34,936 bases of DNA from an uncultured bacterium (GTDB lineage Bacteria > Actinomycetota > Coriobacteriia > Coriobacteriales > Coriobacteriaceae): assembly GCA_905214905.1 (NCBI GenBank), contig CAJMNK010000015.1, forward strand, positions 1 through 34,936, written 5' to 3'. Positions 8,359 to 14,684 of the stretch are shown here, one piece after another. The notes under the pieces are model-generated. The model was not told where the DNA came from and searched no databases. It worked only from the letters and a program-made list of their open reading frames with translations. Each line of letters opens with the position of its first letter. The first letter of the stretch is position 1. The translations under genes were made by a program, and so were the position numbers.

Positions 8359-8447
8359 AATCTTGCTTATATGCTAATCAAGATTATATCGATTCTTGAT
8401 TAGCAGATAAGTAAGATTGTGTGAAGCTTGATTAGTAGTTAAGCAAG
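8359..8447. repeat. Three copies of a 21-25 bp AT-rich element before the ATPase gene
   Basis: Copies 1 and 2 (8359-8383 and 8394-8418) are inverted and match at 23 of 25 positions, separated by 10 bases. Copy 3 (about 8427-8447) repeats copy 2 in direct orientation 32 bp further on, with 18 of 21 matches. The shared core is CTTGATTAGCAGATAAG. The array begins 9 bp from the ATPase start codon and covers the region where its promoter must lie. It is likely a multi-site operator; the binding protein is not known. Confidence 0.7.
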
Positions 8448-8504
8448 TTTTTCACTGTCGAATTGCCCGGGTGATCACATGCCTCGGATGGCTACAAAAC
8501 AGTT

Positions 8505-8566
8505 GAGGGGTCAAATGCTCCCGTTAGAGCCGTGATAAAAATTAACTAGGAACATTTGGCCCCCTC
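8505..8566. repeat. Imperfect inverted repeat downstream of the HAD gene
   Basis: GAGGGGTCAAATG (8505-8517) pairs with CATTTGGCCCCCTC (8553-8566) around a 35-base loop. Read leftward, the stem is followed by AACTGTTTTG, so it could end the PTS operon weakly. It also resembles a REP-like element. The role is uncertain. Confidence 0.45.
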
Positions 8567-8595
8567 AGTCCTGCAGGGTATTGTAAAGTGCGGGG

Positions 8596-9423
8596 CTAGA
8601 TCAGGCCGAAGTGTTCCATGGCCTGGGCGACGCCGTCGTCTGCACAGGGGACCGCGACGTAGTCGGCGGCCTCGCGCACATGGGGTGCTGCCTGGCCCAT
8701 CGCCACGGCAACGTCCGCGGTCTCAAAGAGAGACAGATCGTTCTCGGAATCACCGAAGGCAAAGACACGCGCCGGCGCCGCACCCGCCGCAGCAGTGAGC
8801 TCCGCGAGCAGGGCCCGGGCCCCAGCACCTTTGGACACCCCGGGCATGACGAGCTCGTGGCTCCCCTCGCCCACGTTGTAGTAGCCGAGCTCCTCCATCA
8901 AAAAGTCGCTCGCCCGGTAGGCCCCGTACGCCTCGTCGACAAAATCGACCTTGGCAAACCGCAGGTCGGGCTTGGTACTACGCATCTCCTCGAGGTCGCA
9001 CGCCACAGGACCCCAGTTGTAGAGGCTCCCACCGCTCGCGTTGAGCTCCAGGCAGAGCTCCGTCCCCTCAAAAAAGGCGGGCATCCCCACGCGGAGCATC
9101 TCCGCTACCATGCGCTCGAGCACCGCGCGCGGAAAGCAACAGTCGAGGATAACCTTGCCGTCGAGCACCACGTGCGCTCCGTCGAGCGAAACATATCCGC
9201 GAAACGGGAGGTTGTTGAGCAGCTGGTCGATCCCCACCCGGGCGCGTCCAGTCGAGAGAATCGGAATGCCGCCGCGCTCGGCGAACTCCTCCACGGCGCG
9301 CACCACGCGCTCAGTGGGAAAGCTGCCGGGGCCCGTTACGGGATCGCGGCACACCAACGTCCCGTCAACGTCGAAAAACGCAACGACCGGACCCTTCTCT
9401 AAGCGCACCCCACCGGCGCTCAC
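8596..9423 (-). CDS. Cof-type HAD-family phosphatase
   Basis: A HAD hydrolase of about 275 residues with all four motifs: motif I FFDVDGTLV (nucleophile Asp and acid Asp) near the N-terminus, motif II LSTGRA, motif III lysine in SKGAGARALL, and motif IV FGDSENDLSLFE. The large C2-type cap between motifs II and III places it with Cof/YbiV-type enzymes, which dephosphorylate sugar phosphates and other small phosphoesters in the cytoplasm. I chose GTG at 9423: it overlaps the stop of the upstream gene as GTGA and follows GGGGAG, which gives translational coupling. An ATG 39 bp earlier lies inside the upstream gene. As last gene of the PTS operon it probably acts on the imported phosphosugar or a derivative; the substrate is not shown. 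Confidence 0.87.
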   Translation of the reverse strand: MSAGGVRLEKGPVVAFFDVDGTLVCRDPVTGPGSFPTERVVRAVEEFAERGGIPILSTGRARVGIDQLLNNLPFRGYVSLDGAHVVLDGKVILDCCFPRAVLERMVAEMLRVGMPAFFEGTELCLELNASGGSLYNWGPVACDLEEMRSTKPDLRFAKVDFVDEAYGAYRASDFLMEELGYYNVGEGSHELVMPGVSKGAGARALLAELTAAAGAAPARVFAFGDSENDLSLFETADVAVAMGQAAPHVREAADYVAVPCADDGVAQAMEHFGLI

Positions 9424-10652
9424 AGCTGCTCCCCATAGGACGCGAGCATCTGCTCGGTCCAACCCTTGGGCATCTGAGTCACGTAGCTCTCGTAGCTCGA
9501 ACCACCATAGGTGTGGGCGGCGACAAAATAGCCCTGGTAATCGTTGGCGTAGCCGATGATCACCGGATGCTTGCCCGTCCCGTCGAACGCACCCTTGACG
9601 ATGGCGCCTAGCTCGCTTGCAAGCTCGCCGGGGAAGGTCGTGAACACCACCGAGCCAAAGTCAAGCGTCGTCATCGCAACGGTGAAGTCCATCTCGTGGC
9701 GCTGGAGCTGCTGCTCGAGCATCTCCTTCTCGGTATCGGCGAGTTTCTTCTCGTCAAACGTGGGATTGTTGGCGAGCACCTCGAGCACCTCGTCAAGCTG
9801 CGCCTGGTACTGCGGGTAAAAGTCCTCGTTGTTGTAGTGGACATGGTGCTCAAACCGCGAAACCTTGGGCGCAGCGAGCTCAATGGGCTCAAAGGCGCCC
9901 TTCATGATCTCGCCCGCGATGCCGTTGCTCACGCGGCGGAGCTCCGCAAAGTCGTTGCCCTGGCGGAACTGTCGGTTGCCCAAATCGCCCGAGGCGCCGG
10001 TAAAGATATACGGCACGCAGCCGATCCAGTCCGCAAGCTTGTCGCGCACGCCTCCCTGCACGTCGGTCGTGAGCAGGCGGTTGGTGGGGCCGACCACCGT
10101 GGCATGGCAGTTGAAGTTGAGCATCGCGCCCAGCGTCTTGCCGCCCTCAGCCACAAAGCGCAGCACCAGGGCCTCATCGTCAAACGGCAGGTCGGCATCG
10201 TTGCGGTTGGAATACCAACCGCGTACGTGCCTCGTGAGCATCTCGGGCGCGGCGTCGACGAGCTCCTCATCCAAACCCGTCGCCGCCTGCAGCACCAGCC
10301 CCGTGACCAGCTCGACATAGCCGGGCGTGGTGGGGATGCCCATGGCGCCCGCGCCCTCAAAGCCGTTGGCGCACGAGTGCGAGTGGATGGAGTTGATCAC
10401 GATGTTCTCGCTCGCGACCCCAAGCCCCGCGGCGAGGCCCTCGCGCATCGCGCGGGTCGTCTGGGCCGTGAGGATGCACACGTCGATCGATACAAAGAGC
10501 GACCGTGTGCCCTCGACCTCGAGCAGGAGCAGCGTCGCACGCGGCGTATCGTGCACGCCCGTCGCCGGCTGCTTGCGGATGGGATGGATATAGCCCTCCA
10601 TCCAAAACGTGCCCGCGGGAGTGATATCGACAGATATGCTTGCAGCCTTCAT
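9420..10652 (-). CDS. Neutral/alkaline ceramidase-like hydrolase, cytoplasmic
   Basis: A 410-residue protein matching the N-terminal catalytic domain of neutral/alkaline non-lysosomal ceramidases. Visible family features are a start like ISVDITPAG, the zinc-ligand region INSIHSHSC near residue 92, NFNCHATVV near 179 (a second histidine ligand position), GASGDLGN near 217 and a late FTTFPGELASELG. These enzymes are zinc-dependent amidases that cleave N-acyl sphingosine. Here there is no signal peptide and no C-terminal immunoglobulin-like domain, so it should act in the cytoplasm on something other than a membrane lipid. The start follows GAAAGGAGAG. It lies between a Nif3-like gene and a HAD phosphatase in the PTS operon, suggesting hydrolysis of an amide or similar bond in the imported substrate; that is inference. 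Confidence 0.82.
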   Translation of the reverse strand: MKAASISVDITPAGTFWMEGYIHPIRKQPATGVHDTPRATLLLLEVEGTRSLFVSIDVCILTAQTTRAMREGLAAGLGVASENIVINSIHSHSCANGFEGAGAMGIPTTPGYVELVTGLVLQAATGLDEELVDAAPEMLTRHVRGWYSNRNDADLPFDDEALVLRFVAEGGKTLGAMLNFNCHATVVGPTNRLLTTDVQGGVRDKLADWIGCVPYIFTGASGDLGNRQFRQGNDFAELRRVSNGIAGEIMKGAFEPIELAAPKVSRFEHHVHYNNEDFYPQYQAQLDEVLEVLANNPTFDEKKLADTEKEMLEQQLQRHEMDFTVAMTTLDFGSVVFTTFPGELASELGAIVKGAFDGTGKHPVIIGYANDYQGYFVAAHTYGGSSYESYVTQMPKGWTEQMLASYGEQL

Positions 10653-10718
10653 GGCTCTCCTTTCAAAAAAGCCCGAGACGCACAGGGCGCCCCGGGCATG
10701 CAGTGCAGATATTGTTCG

Positions 10719-11585
10719 CTATGCGACCACGTAGCGGTACGTGTCGCCCATCGGCACAAACGTGGCCGGGATTTCGCTCGTCCCCAGAGCCTCGGGCAGC
10801 CAGTTGACCATGTACTCCATACCGGGCTCCTCCAGGTTGAAGTGCCCGATGGTGATGGCGCACCGGTTTTGGCCGAGCATGCCAGAGTCGCGGATGTACT
10901 CGCACGTGGTGAAATCGATGAACTCCATCGTCATAAGGCAGTCGTTGGCCTCGGCATCGGTGCGATTGATTTCGGCGGTATCGCTCTTGGCGTCGCCGGT
11001 CACATGCATCGGGACGCGAACGCTCTTGACGCGTGCGTGCGGGTCGCCGGTAATACGTGTGCCGTTGAGGCCGAGCTTGTGCACGAGCTCCTGCGCGAGC
11101 TCCGTGGCGTCTGTCTCGGGGATCTGGTACTCCAGGCAAAAGCCCTTGTCCTCGCCCATGCGGTAGTCGAGCCAGCCGAGCTTATCGGCCAGGCCGTAGA
11201 AGATGCCGTCTGCCAGAGCACCGTCCGCGTCGATGGGCACGCGCGAGTGGATATAGTCGTGGCAGCGCCAGACGGCACCGCCCCACTCGTCGAGCAGGGT
11301 CTTCTTGGCCTTGAACGTTACGGTATCGCCCACCACGTCCTGATGGTCGCCATGGTTCCAAAAAAGTGCCTCGTGGCTGATGATCAGGTTGGCGCCAAGC
11401 TCCTGAGCGCGGCGGATGATATCTGCCGTGGGCCAGATGCAGGTAACGATGCCCGTGCACTCGGTGTCGGTAGCGCCGTAGAGCACCTGGTCACGCGTAG
11501 TCGCGTCGTCGATTGCCTTGCCGGTAAACGAGTCCACGCCTGTCGAGAAGTCCTTGACGTGTTGGATAACCTCGCTGATGAGCAT
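10719..11585 (-). CDS. Nif3-like dinuclear metal centre protein
   Basis: A 288-residue protein of the Nif3/DUF34 family, which forms toroidal hexamers with a two-metal site. Signature regions: GIVTCIWPTADIIRRAQELG near residue 45, ANLIISHEALFWNHGD near 65, where most members read SHHPLFW, and the C-terminal GHFNLEEPGMEYMVNWLP near 255 that carries the second His/Glu ligand set. The His-to-Glu change in the first motif may alter metal binding. The family's reaction is still debated; some members are proposed to act as hydrolases or metal-transfer proteins. Its place after PTS IIA, with 57 bp between them, makes a role in catabolism of the PTS substrate likely. Confidence 0.83.
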   Translation of the reverse strand: MLISEVIQHVKDFSTGVDSFTGKAIDDATTRDQVLYGATDTECTGIVTCIWPTADIIRRAQELGANLIISHEALFWNHGDHQDVVGDTVTFKAKKTLLDEWGGAVWRCHDYIHSRVPIDADGALADGIFYGLADKLGWLDYRMGEDKGFCLEYQIPETDATELAQELVHKLGLNGTRITGDPHARVKSVRVPMHVTGDAKSDTAEINRTDAEANDCLMTMEFIDFTTCEYIRDSGMLGQNRCAITIGHFNLEEPGMEYMVNWLPEALGTSEIPATFVPMGDTYRYVVA

Positions 11586-11642
11586 ATGAATCTCCTTTTG
11601 GAACTAAATGACCAACCGCATGTGCCGTCTGAGCGGCAGATG

Positions 11643-12044
11643 CTACTCGTCGTCCTCGTCGTCCTCGACCTGGATGGTGTTGAGGAGTTTGATGGACTGC
11701 CCGGCCATGTCGATCGCGTTCTGGATACCCTCGGCCGTGAGCGGCGCAGGTGCCAGGCAGAGCTCCATCGCCAGGACCACATTGACGCCCGCCACCACAA
11801 AGACGTTGGGGGCCACGTAGGGCAGAAACTTCTGATTGACACTGCCTGCCAGGATGTCGGTCAAAACGAGCACCTCGTCGTCGGGAGAAATCGCGTCGAA
11901 CACGGTCTCGACCTGCGGCTCGAGCGGCGTATCGTCCACGTACGCGCAGATCACGTGAAAGTCGCACTTGGCGCCCAGAAACTCCAGCGTATCGGCCAAG
12001 CCCTGAGCAAATTTATGGTGCGACGCAAGGATTACCTGCCTCAT
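11643..12044 (-). CDS. PTS mannose-family EIIA component
   Basis: A 133-residue protein of the EIIA-Man fold. The N-terminal strand MRQVILASHHKFAQGLADTL carries the phospho-acceptor histidine; His8 aligns with the active His of the usual SHGKFAEG motif, and the following Gly is replaced by His9. Further family features are DEVLVLTDILAGSVNQ near residue 61 and PNVFVVAGVNVVLAMEL near 83. The tail is acidic (EDDEDDE). The start at 12044 follows AAGGAG; longer in-frame starts lack this. EIIA takes phosphate from HPr and passes it to EIIB. Unusually it is separated from IID by 216 bp full of stem-loops instead of being tightly packed with IIB-IIC-IID, so its expression may be set separately. Confidence 0.88.
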   Translation of the reverse strand: MRQVILASHHKFAQGLADTLEFLGAKCDFHVICAYVDDTPLEPQVETVFDAISPDDEVLVLTDILAGSVNQKFLPYVAPNVFVVAGVNVVLAMELCLAPAPLTAEGIQNAIDMAGQSIKLLNTIQVEDDEDDE

Positions 12045-12064
12045 GAGCCAACTCCTTATGTAGT

Positions 12065-12243
12065 AGCGGGAGTGAACCCCGCTAAACAAACCGTTCCATG
12101 GCACCCGCCGCGCACAAGCGTGTAAGGAGACGTGCAGGGCGGGTGCGGTGGAACGGTTCGCTCAAATCAGATACGAACCGTAACACCGGGGCCGTGGGAT
12201 GGCGCCCACAGCCCCGTCGGCGGTCGGGGGAAGCCACCGACGG
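12065..12243 (-). promoter_or_regulatory. Cluster of stem-loops between PTS IID and IIA, possible attenuator
   Basis: Reading leftward with transcription, stems occur at 12214-12243, 12187-12216, 12089-12158 (outer arm of 10 bp plus inner GC-rich arm of 9 bp) and 12065-12083. One strand of the largest stem (12149-12160) can instead pair with 12174-12181, which is transcribed before it, giving two exclusive folds. The large stem is followed by GTTTGTTTAG. Together this resembles an attenuator or partial terminator inside the operon. No ligand-binding core that I recognise is present. Confidence 0.5.
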
Positions 12244-12260
12244 AGGAAAAGTGAAGGAAC

Positions 12261-13142
12261 TTAGGCGGCCAGGATACCGAAGGCGGCGCAGACGCAGCTC
12301 ACGGCAAGGATACCAAGGATGATCCAGTTGAGCTTGACGCCCTTCTTGATCAGTTTGTAGACCACGACGGCCAAGAGCAGACCCAAGATGTTGGGGAAAA
12401 TCTGGTCGAGCACGCCCTCCTGGATACCGAGCGAGATCTCGCCGTACTGGAACACGAGGGGCGTGGTGAGCTTGACGGAGCTGTAGATCAGCGAGCCGAC
12501 CACGGTAAGGCCGAGGATGGAGGCGGCGTCGGTGAGGACGTTGAGCTTATCGCCCATCTTGGTCACCACGGAAGCGCCCGCCTTGTAGCCCTGGACGTAG
12601 TTCTGCATACGCCAGAAGTACAGGGCGGCCCAGACCGCCAGCCACAGGAGGATGCCAACGGGGCTTCCCTGCTGGGCCATATAGCCGGCGATGGAGCCGA
12701 GGATCGTCATCGGCAGGATCCAGATAAAGACGTCGCCGATACCGGAGATGGGGCCCATGAGGCCGACCTTGAGGTCGTTCTCGGCATGGATGCCGTTAAG
12801 GTGGCCCTTATCCTCCATGGCGAGGCCGGCACCGAGAAGCAGGCCCGAGACGGGAGGCGTGGCGTTGAACACGCAGTCGAGCTGGTTCAGGATCGCGGTG
12901 TTGAAGGCGTCCTCGTCGTTGCCGTAGATCTTGCGAAGCGCGTAGTAGGAGGCGAACATGGCGCACGGGGCGTTCTGCGTGGCGTAGGAGTACGAGACCG
13001 TATCCATCAGGCACATACGGCGCGAGCAGATCTTGAGGTCTTCGTCGGTAAGGACGGGCTCATAGGAGCCATCGGGGAGTTGTACGGGGGCTGGAGCCTC
13101 GTTGAAGTCCTTGAATTCCTTGGGCTTGAAGAAGTTACTCAT
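12261..13142 (-). CDS. PTS mannose-family EIID membrane component
   Basis: A 293-residue EIID subunit. Family features include the early LKICSRRMCLMDTVSYSY segment near residue 37, GVLLGAG-like VSGLLLGAGLAMEDKG near 100, DLKVGLMGPISGIGDVFIW near 125, and several C-terminal membrane helices (LLWLAVWAALYFW, ILGLTVVGSLIYSS, ILGLLLAVVVYKLI, WIILGILAVSCVCAAFGIL). With IIC it forms the translocation channel. I chose ATG at 13142: it overlaps the IIC stop as ATGAGTAA, a common coupling arrangement, and GGAGG lies about 10 bases upstream; an ATG 18 bp earlier is possible. The substrate cannot be read from the sequence. Confidence 0.9.
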   Translation of the reverse strand: MSNFFKPKEFKDFNEAPAPVQLPDGSYEPVLTDEDLKICSRRMCLMDTVSYSYATQNAPCAMFASYYALRKIYGNDEDAFNTAILNQLDCVFNATPPVSGLLLGAGLAMEDKGHLNGIHAENDLKVGLMGPISGIGDVFIWILPMTILGSIAGYMAQQGSPVGILLWLAVWAALYFWRMQNYVQGYKAGASVVTKMGDKLNVLTDAASILGLTVVGSLIYSSVKLTTPLVFQYGEISLGIQEGVLDQIFPNILGLLLAVVVYKLIKKGVKLNWIILGILAVSCVCAAFGILAA

Positions 13143-13920
13143 CTTCGAGCTCGCCTCCATTCACGGTAGCGGCGGCCACGGGAGCGGCCTCAGACTTGTT
13201 GCGGAAGTACTCGATGGCCACGACAGCACCCAAGAGAGCGATGGGGAGCACGGAGAGGTTGAGGTAGGCAGCGAGGACATAGCCGGCGATAAGGAACGCG
13301 TAGAACTTGTTGACCGGCATGAAGGTGAGCAGGATCGCGAAACCGGTGACGGGCAGCACGCCTGCGGCGATGGAGAGACCGTCGGTGAACCACTGCGGCA
13401 TGAAGGCGTTGATGGCCTCGACCGCCTGCTGGCCAAAGGCGAGCACGATGATCATGGGCAGAGCGCCCTGGAGGAAGAGCCACAAGTGCGAAAGGAAGCA
13501 CGAGGCGAGCATCTTGTTGTACTCGCGCTTGACGGCATAGCCGCGAATGACCTTGAAGACCCAGGAGTTGTAGATCTTGAAGATGACGTCGAGCTGGACA
13601 TAGAGCATGGCGACCACGACGCCGATCGCAAGGCCGACGGAGATGTCGCCGTTACCGGTGATGCAGGCCGTGACGGTCGCGACCATACCGGCCATGCCGT
13701 AGTCGGGGGCAGACGAGCCGCCCAAGCCCGCGGCGCCCATGGACATGAGCTGGATGGTGCCGCCGACGATGAGGCCCGTGTTGGGGTCGCCCAAGATGAT
13801 ACCGGCGAGCCAGCAGACGAGCGCGTGCATAAACGGGATCGCCTGGGTCGAATAGGCGTCGACCGCGCGGAATCCTGCCAAGAGGACGAGCAGGACAAAC
13901 TGGAGCGCATTAACATCCAT
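13135..13920 (-). CDS. PTS mannose-family EIIC membrane component
   Basis: A 261-residue EIIC subunit, almost wholly hydrophobic. It opens MDVNALQFVLLVLLAGFRAV and contains the typical QAIPFMHALVCWLAGIILGD segment, the family glycine-rich TGLIVGGTIQLMSMGAAGLGG near residue 50, and PDYGMAGMVATVTACITG near 75. The final 25 residues are an acidic, alanine-rich cytoplasmic tail. ATG at 13920 follows AAAGGTG at good spacing; a GTG nine bases earlier is less likely because it overlaps that site. It lies 15 bp after IIB and overlaps IID by 8 bp. IIC forms the substrate-binding part of the channel. Confidence 0.9.
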   Translation of the reverse strand: MDVNALQFVLLVLLAGFRAVDAYSTQAIPFMHALVCWLAGIILGDPNTGLIVGGTIQLMSMGAAGLGGSSAPDYGMAGMVATVTACITGNGDISVGLAIGVVVAMLYVQLDVIFKIYNSWVFKVIRGYAVKREYNKMLASCFLSHLWLFLQGALPMIIVLAFGQQAVEAINAFMPQWFTDGLSIAAGVLPVTGFAILLTFMPVNKFYAFLIAGYVLAAYLNLSVLPIALLGAVVAIEYFRNKSEAAPVAAATVNGGELEDE

Positions 13921-13935
13921 GTTTATCACCTTTCT

Positions 13936-14424
13936 TTACAGGGGAATGAACTCAGAGATGGGCACAGGCTTATCGGTGGTCATGTAGCGGACCTCGACCT
14001 TGGTGCCCGCGGCCGCGATCTTCTGGTAGACAGGGATGTCCTTCTCCAGAATGAAGGCGCGCCTGCCGGCCTGGACGCCCGGGGTGCCCTCGGGCGGGGT
14101 CTCCGTAAGCCCCAACGTGAGCACCGGGATCTTCTGCCCGGCCTCGATCAGATCTAGGAACGTCTGCGGGTCGCGCGCGATGGTAAACACCGTGTGGTTG
14201 TCGTACTTGCCGGCTTTGAAGTTGGTGAGGGCCTTCTCCTCGGTAATAATCGAGAGCGCCTGGCCCGAGGGCTTCGACAGCTTCATGGCCGCCTTGCGCA
14301 CCTCATCGTTGGCCGTGGCGTCGTCGATGATCATCGTGCGCTGCGTGGCGTACGTGGGGCACCAGAAGCCCTGTACGATTCCGTGGAGCAGACGATAGTC
14401 GATTCGCCCTGCGACGATACTCAT
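13936..14424 (-). CDS. PTS mannose-family EIIB component
   Basis: A 162-residue cytoplasmic EIIB subunit. The N-terminus MSIVAGRIDYRLLHGIVQGF is the family signature, with phospho-acceptor His14 following the usual RIDxRLxHG pattern. Conserved later segments are MIIDDATANDEVRKAAMKLSKP near residue 32 and the C-terminal RAFILEKDIPVYQKIAAAGTKVEVRYMTTD. IIB receives phosphate from IIA and hands it to the sugar as it passes through IIC-IID. The start at 14424 follows AAGGAAGG; the reading frame extends further upstream but without a site. It is first gene of the operon, about 150 bp downstream of a sigma-54 promoter match. Confidence 0.92.
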   Translation of the reverse strand: MSIVAGRIDYRLLHGIVQGFWCPTYATQRTMIIDDATANDEVRKAAMKLSKPSGQALSIITEEKALTNFKAGKYDNHTVFTIARDPQTFLDLIEAGQKIPVLTLGLTETPPEGTPGVQAGRRAFILEKDIPVYQKIAAAGTKVEVRYMTTDKPVPISEFIPL

Positions 14425-14576
14425 GTCCACCCTTCCTTTCCGTGTGCGGGCGCGGGCGCCCGCGTTTCTTTGAGAGGGCCGCCGCTGCAACCCTTGATCT
14501 CCTGCTGAAACCAAGATAGGCGGTCGCAGACCGGCGGGACGCGGCATCAAACAGAATCGACAGAGCGCCGCAAACC

Positions 14577-14591
14577 GCAACAGCCTTGCCA
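14577..14591 (-). promoter_or_regulatory. Sigma-54 (-24/-12) promoter for the PTS operon
   Basis: On the minus strand the 15 bases read TGGCAAGGCTGTTGC, which fits the sigma-54 consensus TGGCACG-N4-TTGC at all but one fixed position and keeps GG and GC exactly 10 bases apart. It lies 153 bp upstream of the PTS IIB start and faces it. LevR-type activators, one of which is encoded directly upstream, classically drive PTS operons from such promoters. Use of the site is inferred; rpoN is not in the window. Confidence 0.72.
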
Positions 14592-14626
14592 CTCAAATGG
14601 ACAAGATATTTGGTTTTCTCAACACT

Positions 14627-14661
14627 AGCCCTCGACACTCATCGCAACAGTGTCGAGGGCT
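14627..14661. repeat. Perfect 13-bp inverted repeat upstream of the sigma-54 promoter
   Basis: AGCCCTCGACACT (14627-14639) and its exact complement (14649-14661) flank a 9-base loop. It lies 24 bp after the LevR-like stop and 35 bp before the -24 element. No run of T follows in either direction, so it is a poor intrinsic terminator. It could be the activator's upstream binding site, a hairpin ending the regulator message, or both. Confidence 0.6.
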
Positions 14662-14684
14662 TTACCAGGTTTGTGTCGGCTGTT

